This document shows positions 36,749-45,710 of a DNA stretch of 64,000 nt, one piece after another (within the stretch, counting starts at the first letter, position 1; each line of letters begins with the position of its first letter). The notes below the pieces were generated by a model. The model did not search any database. It saw nothing but the letters and a program-made list of their open reading frames with translations, and was not told the origin of the DNA. Source of the stretch: Streptomyces sp. TBY4 (GTDB taxonomy: Bacteria > Actinomycetota > Actinomycetes > Streptomycetales > Streptomycetaceae); assembly GCF_024213195.1 (NCBI RefSeq), contig NZ_JANAVF010000001.1, forward strand, positions 434,001 through 498,000. The letters run 5' to 3'. The position numbers and the translations under genes are program-made.

Positions 36749-38481
36749 GCCGGCTGCCCGGACAGCGCGGCCAGGTAGCCGGAGAGGGCCGTCGCCGTTC
36801 CGGACAGCGGGAAGCGGGCGGCGAGGTACCCGTCCGGGCGTACGAGGAATCCGGTCGGGCCTTCGGCGCCGTACAGCCGGGCGAACTCCCCGGCGGCGTC
36901 CCGGTATCCGGGGACGGAGGCGGGGAGGGCGGCGGAGGCGTCGGGTGCGCAGTCGCGGGCGAGGACGGCCACGGTGCGCGGGCCGGTGGCGTCGCCGTCG
37001 GTGCTGCCGGGGCTGCCGGTGCCGCTTTCCGCCAGCGCCGGGCCCGCGGTCCGGGCCTGCTCGGCGGCCTCGGCCAGGGCCGCGCCCTCGGCCCCGTAGA
37101 GGAGCAGCACGTGGCCGGTCCGGCCGCGCAGGACGTCGAGCAGCCGCAAGGGATAGGCGGCGAGGGGCAGGGTCAACCCGGCGCAGTCCGGGGCCCGTTC
37201 GCCGGGCTGCGGTGCGCCGGCGGGGCCGGAGGGAGGGCCGGCGAGCGGTCCGTCGCGGTAGCCGACGAGCAGTTGGGCCTCGCGGAGCAGCACGGTCCGC
37301 GGATCGTCCGGCTCGTTCTCCATGCCCTGGGTCGCGTGCCGCACGGTCCGGCCGACGACCTCCTCGCCGACCGGGCGGCGCTCGGCGTCGTAGCTCGCGA
37401 GCAGGGCGGGTCCGGCCGACTCCCGGAGGACGAGGGCGAGTTTCCAGGCCAGGTTGCAGGCGTCCTGGATCCCGGTGTTCATGCCCTGGGCCCCGGTGGG
37501 CGGGTGGATGTGGGCGGCGTCGCCCGCGACGAAGACGCGGCCGTCGCCGTAGCGGTCGACGATGCGGTGGCTGATGCGGAACACGGAGGACCAGCGCATG
37601 TCCGACACCGTGGCCGGGGCCGGGGCGAGGCGGTCCACGACGGCCTGGATGTGGGAGAGCTCGGGGATCCGGCCCCCCTCCAGCCCGTGCGTCACTCCGT
37701 CGGCCGCGCCGGGGCCGGCGCCCGGCTGCGCGGAGAGTTCGGGCGGGACCAGCATCGACATGCGGTAGCGGCCCCGGCCGGGCAGCGGGATGCACACCAG
37801 CAGGTCGTCGGTGGCCCCGTCGGCGCCCAGGTGCATGGACCGCAGGCCGTACCCGTCGGGCAGGTCCCAGTCGCTCACGACGTCGGCCAGCATGTACTCC
37901 TCGGCGAACGCCCCGCCCTCGTAGGAGAGTCCGAGCCCCTTGCGCACGGTGCTGTGCGCCCCGTCGCAGCCGATGAGGTAGCGGGTGCGCAGCTCCTCCT
38001 CGCCGCCGGAGGCGGTGCGCAGGAGGCTCGTCACGCCGCCTCCGGTCCCGGATCCGTCCCCGTCCCCGCCCCCGTCCTGGGTGAACGACAGGAGTTCGGT
38101 GCCGCGTTCGATGACGGTGCCCAGCTCCGCGAGGTGTTCCTCGAGGATGCGCTCGGTCTCGTACTGCGGCAGCGCGGCGAACCGGTACGGCACTTCGGGC
38201 GGCAGCTCGAGCTCGATCCGGGCGCGTTCGGTGCCGTTGACGTAGATCAGCTGGCCGCGCATGGCGACCGCGGTCTCCATCACGGTGCGGGCCAGGCCCA
38301 TCCGGTCCCAGATCTCCAGCGTGCGCGGCTGGACGCCGACCGCCTTCGCGTAAGGGAGGCGGGCGGGCAGCCGGTCGACGAGGCGGCAGCTCACGCCGTG
38401 GCGGCGCAGTTCCGCGGCCGCACTGAGGCCGACCGGACCGGCGCCCGCGATCAGGACGTCCGTCGTCGGGGTGTGCGCCAT
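36745..38481 (-). CDS. FAD-dependent aromatic monooxygenase (PheA/TfdB-type)
   Basis: 578-aa flavoprotein hydroxylase. It has the N-terminal Rossmann motif DVLIAGAGPVGLSAA, the DG motif (IGCDGAHSTVRKGLGL) and the GD motif (VFVAGDAAHIHPPTGAQGMNTGIQDACNLAWKL). A C-terminal thioredoxin-like domain (from about residue 450) is typical of phenol-hydroxylase-like enzymes and of polyketide or rifampicin-modifying monooxygenases. It uses NAD(P)H and O2 to hydroxylate an aromatic substrate, identity unknown. A short acidic/Gly-rich insert (DGGGDGDGSGTGGG) lies near residue 145. Confidence 0.9.
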   Translation of the reverse strand: MAHTPTTDVLIAGAGPVGLSAAAELRRHGVSCRLVDRLPARLPYAKAVGVQPRTLEIWDRMGLARTVMETAVAMRGQLIYVNGTERARIELELPPEVPYRFAALPQYETERILEEHLAELGTVIERGTELLSFTQDGGGDGDGSGTGGGVTSLLRTASGGEEELRTRYLIGCDGAHSTVRKGLGLSYEGGAFAEEYMLADVVSDWDLPDGYGLRSMHLGADGATDDLLVCIPLPGRGRYRMSMLVPPELSAQPGAGPGAADGVTHGLEGGRIPELSHIQAVVDRLAPAPATVSDMRWSSVFRISHRIVDRYGDGRVFVAGDAAHIHPPTGAQGMNTGIQDACNLAWKLALVLRESAGPALLASYDAERRPVGEEVVGRTVRHATQGMENEPDDPRTVLLREAQLLVGYRDGPLAGPPSGPAGAPQPGERAPDCAGLTLPLAAYPLRLLDVLRGRTGHVLLLYGAEGAALAEAAEQARTAGPALAESGTGSPGSTDGDATGPRTVAVLARDCAPDASAALPASVPGYRDAAGEFARLYGAEGPTGFLVRPDGYLAARFPLSGTATALSGYLAALSGQPA

Positions 38482-38585
38482 GGGTCCTCCCGAACGCCTG
38501 GCCCCGAACCGGCTTCCTCCCCCCATGCTGACCCGGCGGGGCGCGTACGGCCAGACGGGGGCCGGGCGGCGGGCGGGCAGAAGGC

Positions 38586-39338
38586 TCAGGCCGCCTTGCC
38601 GTGCACCCCCGGGGTGTGGCCGAAGGCCCGGCGGAACACGTCGATGAACGCGCTCGCCGAGGACCAGCCGCAGCGGTGCGCGACTGCCGTCACGGGGGTG
38701 TCGACCGCCAGCAGCCGCAGCGCCTGGTGCAGGCGCAGCTGGGTCCGCCACTGGGGGAAGGTCATGCCCAGCTCGGCGCGGAACAGCCGGCTCAGGGTCC
38801 GCTCCCCCGCCCCGGCCCCGGCCTGCGCGGAGAGTTCCGCCAGCCCGCGCGGATCCGCCGGATCGGCGTACAGCAGCGCGCACACCGCGGCCAGCCGGGG
38901 ATCGGAGGGAGCGGGCAGGTGCAGCGGCTGGAGCGGGGAGGCCTTCAGCTGGTCGAGCAGGACCGCCAGCATCCGCCGCCGCTCGGCGCTGCCGTCCTGC
39001 GGGGCGCGGGTGTAGGCGAGGATCAGCTCGCGCAGCAGGGGGCCGACGGCGAGCACGGCCGGGGCGGAGAGGGAGAGCGGGTTGAGGTGGGTGGGTAGGC
39101 CCACGCAGTGCAGGTCGACGCGGCCGAAGGCGCGGTGCTCGTGCACGGTTCCCGCGGGGATCCACAGGGCGCGGGTGGTGGGCGCCACCCAGGTACCGGC
39201 GTCGGTGGTCACGGACAGCACCCCGGAGCCCGCGTAGCAGATCTGGTGGTCGTCGTGGCGGTGCGGATCGATGCCGTGGTGGGTGTCGAGCGCGCGGATG
39301 CTCGTCGCCGCGCGCGGCGTGTGGCGGATTTTCTGCAT
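38586..39338 (-). CDS. AraC-family transcriptional regulator
   Basis: 250-aa regulator with an N-terminal cupin-type domain (HRHDDHQICYAGSGVLSVTTDAG ... ALWIPAGTVHEH) and a C-terminal pair of HTH motifs (TLSRLFRAELGMTFPQWRTQ and VTAVAHRCGWSSASAFIDVFRRAFGHTP). It is divergent from an Fsr-like MFS pump only 54 bp away, so it probably controls that pump. Length and layout match YdeC/RipA-like efflux regulators. Confidence 0.88.
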   Translation of the reverse strand: MQKIRHTPRAATSIRALDTHHGIDPHRHDDHQICYAGSGVLSVTTDAGTWVAPTTRALWIPAGTVHEHRAFGRVDLHCVGLPTHLNPLSLSAPAVLAVGPLLRELILAYTRAPQDGSAERRRMLAVLLDQLKASPLQPLHLPAPSDPRLAAVCALLYADPADPRGLAELSAQAGAGAGERTLSRLFRAELGMTFPQWRTQLRLHQALRLLAVDTPVTAVAHRCGWSSASAFIDVFRRAFGHTPGVHGKAA

Positions 39339-39392
39339 CACCCGGCAATTTATCGGAAGCGGGCCACCTCCGTCGCGGGCGATTCTCGACCG

Positions 39393-40631
39393 GTGACCTC
39401 CATGAGACCGTCCCTGCCCCCTGCTCCGATACCCGTGCTCGCCGCCGCGCCGCGCCCGGCCCGGCTCCGTACGGCCGCCTTCTCCGCGGGCCACTCCTGC
39501 GTGGACGTCTACCAGGGCGCCGTCGCCGCGCTCGTGCCCTTCCTCGTCTCCGAGCGCGCGTACGGCTACGCCGCCGCGTCCGGCATCGTGCTGGCGGCCT
39601 CGCTGCTCTCCTCCGTGGTCCAGCCGCTCTTCGGAGCGCTCACCGACCGGTGGCCGATGCCCTGGCTGATCCCACTCGCCACCGCCGCCGCGGGGCTGGG
39701 CGTGGCCCTGGTCGGCCTCGACGCCGGGTACGCGGCCACCCTCGCCGCCGTCGCCCTGTCCGGGCTGGGCGTCGCCGCCTACCACCCGGCGGCCGCCAGG
39801 ATGGTCCGCACGGCGGGCGGACCCGGGCACGGGGCGATGAGCTGGTTCGCGCTCGGCGGCAACATCGGCTTCGCGTGCGCCCCGCTGCTGGTCGTCGGCG
39901 CGCTGGCGCTGCCGGGCCCGGCGGGGTGGTGGCTGCTGGCCGCCCCGGCGGCGCTGGGCGTGTTCCTCAACCGGCCGCCGTCCGGCGGGCGTTCGGCGGC
40001 GGAACAGGCGGCCGACCGGATCGGAGCCGCCCCGGCTCCGGCCCCGCCGCGGCCCCCCTCCGACGACCGGCGGGCCTTCCTGCGGCTCTCCCTGGTGGTC
40101 GTCGTGCGCTCGGTGGTCTTCACCGGCCTGAGCACCTTCATCGCGCTGTACGTCCGGGAGCGCGGCGGCGGCGAAACCGGCGGCGCCGCGGCCCTGTTCG
40201 TGCTCTTCGCCGGGAGCGCCGGCGGCACCCTCCTCGGCGGTCGGCTGGCCGCCCGCTGGGGTCGCGTCACCACCGTCCGCCGCGCCTACGCGGCGGTGGG
40301 GCCGGCCGTCGCGGGCATCCTGTTCCTGCCTCTTCCGCTGGTGTACGTCTGCGCGGCGCTGGCCGCGACCGCGCTGTACGTGCCGTTCTCCCTCCAGGTC
40401 ACCCTGGGCCAGGACTACTTGCCGACGCGCATGGGCACCGCGAGCGGGGTCACCCTGGGCCTGACCGTCAGCGTGGGCGGCCTCGCGAGCCCGCTGATCG
40501 GCGCGGCGGCCGACGCGGCCTCACTGCGGACGGCCCTGCTCCCGCTCGCCGCGCTCCCCCTGCTGGCCTGGGCCCTGGCCCGGCGCCTGCCGGAGCCCGC
40601 GGAGCCGGAGGTCACCGCGGCCCGGGGGTGA
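39393..40631 (+). CDS. MFS transporter, fosmidomycin-resistance (Fsr)-like
   Basis: 412-aa 12-helix major-facilitator protein with the Fsr-family features: SAGHSCVDVYQGAVAALVPFLV in helix 1, AGLGVALVGLD, and the LSGLGVAAYHPAAARMV loop. The GTG at 39393 sits 6 nt after a GATTCT -10-like hexamer, so it may be leaderless; an ATG at 39402 is the alternative. Family members export antibiotics or sugar phosphates. It overlaps the convergent SAP/DUF6434 gene by 20 bp. Confidence 0.85.
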   Translation: MTSMRPSLPPAPIPVLAAAPRPARLRTAAFSAGHSCVDVYQGAVAALVPFLVSERAYGYAAASGIVLAASLLSSVVQPLFGALTDRWPMPWLIPLATAAAGLGVALVGLDAGYAATLAAVALSGLGVAAYHPAAARMVRTAGGPGHGAMSWFALGGNIGFACAPLLVVGALALPGPAGWWLLAAPAALGVFLNRPPSGGRSAAEQAADRIGAAPAPAPPRPPSDDRRAFLRLSLVVVVRSVVFTGLSTFIALYVRERGGGETGGAAALFVLFAGSAGGTLLGGRLAARWGRVTTVRRAYAAVGPAVAGILFLPLPLVYVCAALAATALYVPFSLQVTLGQDYLPTRMGTASGVTLGLTVSVGGLASPLIGAAADAASLRTALLPLAALPLLAWALARRLPEPAEPEVTAARG

Positions 40632-41196
40632 CGGGCGCCGTCCGGGGGCCGGCGCGGTGGGTCCGCCAGGCGGCCAGGGCCTGCGGGCGGGTCCCCTCGG
40701 GGTGGCGGGCGTGCCAGTCCCGGAGGAATCTGTTCAGCTCGAACTGGGCCCCGATCTCCTGGGGTTGGGCCGCCTGCTCCCGGGTGGCGTGCCAGTGGGC
40801 GACCGCCTCGGCGAGGGTGCGTCCCGCGCCCTGGGCCACGTAGTCCCGCATGAAGGCGTCGAAGTGGAAGCCGGGCCCGATCTCCCGGAGGAAGTACGCC
40901 CGCAGCACCTGGCTGCACCGCTGCCCCGGCGGGATCACGCTGGCACCGTCCACGGGCGCGGCCAGCTGCCGGCCCGCGCCGCGGGCGGCCCGGGCGGGGG
41001 CCGGATCCGGGGCCGGAAGCCCGTCCAGCGCGGCGGCGATCCGCTGCGTGACCGCCGCCTTCCCCCCGCCGGCCGGAAGGCCCATCCGGCGTGCCAGCGC
41101 GGTGAGTTCGGCCAGCGTCCAGTACCACCGGGCCAGCTCCGCCCCGCTCAGCTCCGGACTCGGGTCGGGCCGCACTTCACCTTCATTCGCACTCAC
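40612..41196 (-). CDS. SAP-like / DUF6434 domain protein
   Basis: 194-aa soluble protein. The N-terminal segment (LSGAELARWYWTLAELTALARRMGLPAGGGKAAVTQRI) resembles a SAP nucleic-acid-binding motif. A DUF6434-like region follows (SVIPPGQRCSQVLRAYFLREIGPGFHFDAFMRDYVAQGAGRTLAEAV). It is probably a DNA- or RNA-associated protein of unknown role. It starts with GTG at 41196. It borders the RiPP-like locus but runs the same way as its leftward arm; I do not count it as part of the cluster. Confidence 0.75.
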   Translation of the reverse strand: MSANEGEVRPDPSPELSGAELARWYWTLAELTALARRMGLPAGGGKAAVTQRIAAALDGLPAPDPAPARAARGAGRQLAAPVDGASVIPPGQRCSQVLRAYFLREIGPGFHFDAFMRDYVAQGAGRTLAEAVAHWHATREQAAQPQEIGAQFELNRFLRDWHARHPEGTRPQALAAWRTHRAGPRTAPVTPGPR

Positions 41197-41248
41197 GTTC
41201 CCATATTAAGGCCCCCGCACTCGCACTCACGCCCACACCCGCCCGCGG

Positions 41249-42610
41249 TCAACGGGCCGCCGCCCTGCGGCGTTCGCGTCCCCGCAGGACGTCCAGGGCG
41301 AAGAACCTCGGGACCGCCGCGCCCAGCCCGTCCGGCCCGGTGAACCCGCGCCGGGCCATCTCGACCTCCGGTGAGGTGCCGCGCCCCTGCCAGTGGCGCA
41401 GGAAGAGCTTCGCGCACATCGCCGGCGGCGGGACGACGAGCCGGGGCCGGGCCTCCTCCGCGGCCTCGTCGGCCCGGACGACGAGCCCGCACCACTCCTC
41501 CCAGCGCTCGGAGTCCCGCAGCCGGGCCAGGACCGCCGGCCGCCAGTCCACCGACTGCCAGACGGGCCACACCCGCACCATGAGGAGCCGGACCAGGTCG
41601 GCGGCGGGGAGCCCGTCGCGCTCCTCCTCCGTGAACCAGCGGGCGAGGGGGTCCGGCAGCGGCGACCGGCCGTCGAGCCCCAGCCTGGCCCGTGCGTACG
41701 CTTCGAGCGTCATGCCCCGGGCGCCGGCGAGCTCCTCCAGGAGGCCGGTCAGGACCTCCTCGTGCAGCGCCGGGTAGCCCTCGTCGAACAGCCGGACGGC
41801 GTCCAGTACGTCGAGGTCCGACATCCACCGGCCGGGGGCGTGCTCCCGGCGGCTGCGGCGGGCCAGGGACTGGGTCCGGCTGATGCCGGTGATGGGCACC
41901 TCGGGCGCGACCGGACCGGGGGCCCGGCCGCCCCGGCTCGCGATCGCGCGCAGCGCCGCCATGGCGTCGAGCCGCTTCAGGTCCCAGACGCCCGAGGCGA
42001 TCATCTCCTCCAGCGTCCGCAGGGAGTCGTGGTCCTCTTCGTCCAGGGCCCGTTCGATGTCCTTCCAGCCGCGGTGGGTGAAGGGCAGGGCCGCGGCCGC
42101 CGCCACGATCCGCCGCCCGGCGTCGGCCGGGACCAGGTCGGTCTCGGCGCCCTCCGCGCAGCCGTAGCGGAGGTTCACCAGGGCCACGGTCTGCGCCGGG
42201 TAGCCCATCTCGGCCGGGCCGTGCAGGACCCCCACCTCGTCGTCCCCGTCGATCTCCCCGGAGGCGTACATCGTGAAGACGGTGCCGAGGCCCCGCATGC
42301 CGCAGGGGGCGAGTTCCGCGGCCCGCAGCGCGCCCATGCTCGCGGCGCCGATCACCTCCGCGCCCTCCGTGAGCACCTGGAGGATCTCCTTGTGGCCCAC
42401 CGAACGCCGTTCCCGGAAGTAGCCGTCGACGACCACGACCACGTCTCCCGGGTGCCACTCGTCCGCGAGGAGGTCGCCCCGGCCGGCGGGCGGCCTTACG
42501 TCCGCCTCCGGGAGCACCGCGCGGACGTCGGCGGCCGAGATGGTCGGCCCCGCGTAGACGATCACCCTGGACGCGTTCACGCCGGACCCGTTCACGCTGT
42601 GCTCACTCAC
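41249..42610 (-). CDS. TfuA-domain protein, partner of the adjacent YcaO enzyme
   Basis: 453-aa protein. The N-terminal ~220 residues match the TfuA family: VIVYAGPTISAADVRAVLP, VVVVDGYFRERRSVGHKEIL, GAEVIGAASMGALRAAELAP and GTVFTMYASGEIDGDDEVG. The remaining ~230 residues are helical with no recognised family. TfuA proteins act with YcaO to convert peptide amides to thioamides, the TfuA being the proposed sulfur donor; this is known for thioviridamide-type pathways and McrA. The GTG directly abuts the YcaO stop (TAG-GTG), so the two are coupled. It ends the ABC-YcaO-TfuA operon. Confidence 0.88.
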   Translation of the reverse strand: MSEHSVNGSGVNASRVIVYAGPTISAADVRAVLPEADVRPPAGRGDLLADEWHPGDVVVVVDGYFRERRSVGHKEILQVLTEGAEVIGAASMGALRAAELAPCGMRGLGTVFTMYASGEIDGDDEVGVLHGPAEMGYPAQTVALVNLRYGCAEGAETDLVPADAGRRIVAAAAALPFTHRGWKDIERALDEEDHDSLRTLEEMIASGVWDLKRLDAMAALRAIASRGGRAPGPVAPEVPITGISRTQSLARRSRREHAPGRWMSDLDVLDAVRLFDEGYPALHEEVLTGLLEELAGARGMTLEAYARARLGLDGRSPLPDPLARWFTEEERDGLPAADLVRLLMVRVWPVWQSVDWRPAVLARLRDSERWEEWCGLVVRADEAAEEARPRLVVPPPAMCAKLFLRHWQGRGTSPEVEMARRGFTGPDGLGAAVPRFFALDVLRGRERRRAAAR

Positions 42611-43807
42611 CTACAACACCTCCGGGCATACACGGCTCCCCGGAGCCACGACCTTGACGACCGGGACCCCGATCTCCTCGCGCGTCAGGTCGACGAGGAG
42701 GGGCGGATGGGAAAAGGCGGCCGCCGCCCGGCTCACGACGTGGGCGAGGGCGCCGGCCAGGCTGCCGTGCGGGACGGGTTCCTCCACGAGGCCCCCGATG
42801 CCGGCGGCAGCCGGGGCCGAGCGCGCGCTGCGCAGCCGGTCGGCGTCGATGTGCCCGAAGTCCTCCCGGAGGTCGTCCCGGGCCCCCGAGATGTACGCGA
42901 GCCGGGCCTGGGCCGCTTCGGAGACGGCTCGGGTGAGGGCGATCTCCGGGCTGAGGTGGCAGCCGAAGCCGAACATCGGCGCCGGGTACTCCTCGTCGGC
43001 GACCCAGGACAGGAAGCAGGGCAGCCCGGTGGGCGACGGGACGAGGCGGACCTCCAGGGTGACGCCGGCCCGTTCGATCAGCGTGCACAGCTCGTCGGCC
43101 ACCGGCGACCCGAGGGAGCGCGGGTCGACGCGTACGCCCATCTCCCCGCCCGCGGCGACCGCGGCCGTCATCGCGTCGCGCTCGATGACCTCGCAGAGCG
43201 CGTGCAGGGCGGCCTCGACGCGGGTGTTCCCGCTCGCCAGGCCGTTCGTCGACTCGAAGAACACCGGCGGGTTCCAGTCGGTGTGCTCCTCCAGCGTCAG
43301 CCGGACCACGTTCACGGGAACGAGGGTGCGCGCTCCGTCGACCAGGGATCTGGCCGCCACCCAGTCCAGCGGCAGCCCCTCGTGCAGCAGGTTGGGCGTG
43401 GCGGGAGCCAACGCGGTGATCTCGTAGCCCAGTTGCGTACGGAGCTTGCCGGGCGAGGCGGTCAGTGCGGGCAGGGCGGGCTGTTCCACGTGCCAGGTCT
43501 CGACCGACTCCATCACCGCGGAGAGCCTGGCCAGTTCGGGCGTCATCCCTTTGCCCTGGGAGACGGCGAGCGTTCTGGAGAGCGGCCGGATCGCCTGGAA
43601 GGTGGGGATGCCGATGGAGTCGAGCCGGGTGATGTCGGCGACCCGGGTGACGCCCACCTTGGCCGCCGCGCGGGCGGCCATCTCCCAGGTGTCCTTGGGC
43701 GGTCGGGCGCGGTGCGTGCCCGGCAGGCGGTGCACGGAGCGGTCCTCCGGGGTGGCGAGCCAGGCCAGGGGCTCATCCTCGATCTGCACGGTGTCGTCCT
43801 TCTGCAC
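42611..43807 (-). CDS. YcaO-domain enzyme, probable peptide thioamide synthase
   Basis: 398-aa YcaO protein; YcaO enzymes use ATP to activate backbone amides. The ATP/Mg motifs are visible: SAVMESVE (S96, E100, E103), NGLASGNTRVEAALHALCEVIERDA (188-212) and TRAVSEAAQARL. No fused or adjacent E1-like cyclodehydratase partner is present, but a TfuA gene follows directly, so thioamidation rather than azoline formation is predicted. Two tandem GTG codons in frame near the start make the first residues uncertain. The most likely substrates are the cluster's small peptides. Confidence 0.9.
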   Translation of the reverse strand: MQKDDTVQIEDEPLAWLATPEDRSVHRLPGTHRARPPKDTWEMAARAAAKVGVTRVADITRLDSIGIPTFQAIRPLSRTLAVSQGKGMTPELARLSAVMESVETWHVEQPALPALTASPGKLRTQLGYEITALAPATPNLLHEGLPLDWVAARSLVDGARTLVPVNVVRLTLEEHTDWNPPVFFESTNGLASGNTRVEAALHALCEVIERDAMTAAVAAGGEMGVRVDPRSLGSPVADELCTLIERAGVTLEVRLVPSPTGLPCFLSWVADEEYPAPMFGFGCHLSPEIALTRAVSEAAQARLAYISGARDDLREDFGHIDADRLRSARSAPAAAGIGGLVEEPVPHGSLAGALAHVVSRAAAAFSHPPLLVDLTREEIGVPVVKVVAPGSRVCPEVL

Positions 43808-43826
43808 GGTGGGGAGCTCCTGCGGG

Positions 43827-44636
43827 TCAGAGGTTCCGGGTGCGCCGCAACAGCGCCCGGCCGGCGACGAAGTTGGCGACGATCGCGACGACGGCGAGCA
43901 CCACCAGGGAGGGCCAGGCCGTGCCCAGGCCGAAGATCGCGGCGTCGCGCATGCCGGTGACGGCGTAGGACACCGGGTTCACCGTGGAGATCCACCGCAG
44001 CACGGTGGGAAGTTGCTGCGAGGTGGACAGCGAGGGCGCGGCGAAGACGAGGACGGGCACGGACACGCTGGTGAGGACCATGAAGGTGCGGTAGTCGCTG
44101 ATGAGGACGGCCGCGGCGAGGTACAGCCCGTTGAAGGCCACCGACGAGAGCACCAGCGCCAGCAGCAGCCAGATCCAGTGCGACGCGTGGAAGGGGTAGT
44201 CGAAGATGATCGCGGCGACGGCCAGTGCCAGCAGGCTCTGGGCCAGCACGAGCGAGACCCCGGCGAGCAGTTTCCCGGCCAGGAAGCGCGACCGGCGCAG
44301 CGGCCAGCTCCAGAGCTGGGTGGACACCCCGCTCATCTCCTCCTGGAACATCGCCATGCCCGTCGTCCCGGAGGCGCTGACCACCGACATGGACAGGACC
44401 ATGGGGAGGAGGAAGACGGCGAAGGGGAGGGTTTCGCCGCGGTAGGTGATGTTCCCGACGACGTTGCCCAGCGAGGTGTTCACCAGGAGCAGGTACACGA
44501 GCATGGGGGTCAGGCCGAGGATCAGGTTGACCCTGTTGCGGGCGAGGAGGGCGTACTCGCGGTAGAAGACGGCGGTGAAGTCGGCCGGCTTGCCCGACGC
44601 GACCGGTGCGGTGGTCTTGAATCCCAGGTCGGCCAC
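43827..44636 (-). CDS. ABC-2 type transporter permease
   Basis: 269-aa integral membrane protein with six hydrophobic segments; the ABC-2 signature is in LPTVLRWISTVNPVSYAVTGMRDA. The N-terminus (ADFTAVFYREYALLARNRVN) has the usual amphipathic elbow. It starts 4 nt after the ATPase stop and ends 19 bp before the YcaO gene. With the ATPase it forms an exporter typical of RiPP or antibiotic self-resistance clusters. Confidence 0.92.
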   Translation of the reverse strand: MADLGFKTTAPVASGKPADFTAVFYREYALLARNRVNLILGLTPMLVYLLLVNTSLGNVVGNITYRGETLPFAVFLLPMVLSMSVVSASGTTGMAMFQEEMSGVSTQLWSWPLRRSRFLAGKLLAGVSLVLAQSLLALAVAAIIFDYPFHASHWIWLLLALVLSSVAFNGLYLAAAVLISDYRTFMVLTSVSVPVLVFAAPSLSTSQQLPTVLRWISTVNPVSYAVTGMRDAAIFGLGTAWPSLVVLAVVAIVANFVAGRALLRRTRNL

Positions 44637-44640
44637 GGTG

Positions 44641-45582
44641 TCAGCCCTCGTTCCCGGTCATGCGCAGGAAGACCTGCTCCAGCGAGTCGGTGACGGTGGA
44701 GATTCCGGAGATCGCGACTCCGGAGTCGTGGCAGTGCCGGGAGAGTTGCGGCAGCACGTCCCGGACCTGCGCGTTCTCGATGCGCACCTCGGAGTCCTGG
44801 GCCGTCGCGGTCAGCCCGGCCGTGGCCGCCCACTCCTTGACGACCTTGGCGCCGACCGCGTCGTCGACGCTGACCAGCAGGTGGGCTCCGCCGAACTCGC
44901 TGACGAGCTCGCTCGGCTGGGCGAAGCGGACCACCTGGCCCTTGTTGATGACCAGGACCCGCTGGGCGTTGCGTTCCAGCTCCTGGATGATGTGGCTGGT
45001 CCAGATCACGGTCATGCCGTACTCCTCGCGGAGCCACCGGACGAACCGCTCGATCTGGTGCCGGCCGGCGACGTCCAGTCCGGCCGACGGCTCGTCGAGG
45101 ATCAGGAGTTCGGGGATGGTCAGCAGGGCGCGTACGAGCTGCAGCCGCTGACGCTGTCCGCCGGACAGCTGGAAGACGAGCCGGGACAGGTGCTCCGCCA
45201 GGCCGAGGTACTCGGCCACCTCCAGCGCCCAGGGTCGGGTGGTGCGCCAGGACAGCCCCTTGAAGCGGGTGGCGATCAGCAGGTTGTCCAGGGCCGAGAG
45301 CATCTCGTCGTAGGGGGCGGACTGGTGCATCGCGCCGATGCCGGTCTTGGCGGCGACCGGGTCGCGGGCCGGGTCCACGCCGAACACCCGGATCCGCCCG
45401 GTGGTGGGTGGGGTGACACCGCAGATCATCTTCATCAGGGTGGTCTTTCCGGCACCGTTGGGTCCCAGCAGCCCGATGGTCTCGCCCTTGGCTATGTCGA
45501 ACGAAATCCGGTCGACTGCCGGCGTCTCTTTACCGCGGTAACGCTTGGTCAGTTCCTCGGCGTTCACCACACCATTCGCCAC
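44641..45582 (-). CDS. ABC transporter ATPase (ABC-2 exporter)
   Basis: 313-aa ATPase: Walker A LLGPNGAGKTT, Q-loop AMHQSAPYDEML, signature LSGGQRQRL, Walker B LLILDEPSAGLD and switch His TSHIIQE, with a C-terminal DrrA-like extension. The GTG at 45582 has GGAGG 7-8 nt before it and starts at the usual position. The same frame stays open upstream to 45777 and would add ~65 residues including an E-K-H-Q tetrapeptide repeat, but that stretch is AT-rich, lacks homology and overlaps repeats that look regulatory. First gene of the exporter-YcaO-TfuA operon. Confidence 0.9.
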   Translation of the reverse strand: MANGVVNAEELTKRYRGKETPAVDRISFDIAKGETIGLLGPNGAGKTTLMKMICGVTPPTTGRIRVFGVDPARDPVAAKTGIGAMHQSAPYDEMLSALDNLLIATRFKGLSWRTTRPWALEVAEYLGLAEHLSRLVFQLSGGQRQRLQLVRALLTIPELLILDEPSAGLDVAGRHQIERFVRWLREEYGMTVIWTSHIIQELERNAQRVLVINKGQVVRFAQPSELVSEFGGAHLLVSVDDAVGAKVVKEWAATAGLTATAQDSEVRIENAQVRDVLPQLSRHCHDSGVAISGISTVTDSLEQVFLRMTGNEG

Positions 45583-45603
45583 GGTCCGCCCTCCACAATG
45601 TGA

Positions 45604-45651
45604 TTGGTGTTTCCCTTGGTGTTTCTCTTGGTGTTTCTCTTGGCGCTTCTC
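45604..45651. repeat. Four tandem 12-bp repeats in the divergent ABC / ATP-grasp spacer
   Basis: Units 45604-45615, 45616-45627, 45628-45639 and 45640-45651 share TTGG(T/C)G(T/C)TTC(T/C)C. Read on the minus strand they are GAGAAACACCAA-like, oriented to the exporter-YcaO-TfuA operon 22 bp away. They are much more AT-rich than the flanks. Iterated regulator binding is the simplest explanation. The period of four codons also keeps a frame open on both strands (EKHQ on minus, W-C-F-S on plus). Confidence 0.85.
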
Positions 45652-45710
45652 CGGCCGATCAATTCGCTGCGGCTGGACGTTACGCCCGCGGGAGGGCACG
45701 GAAGCGACCC

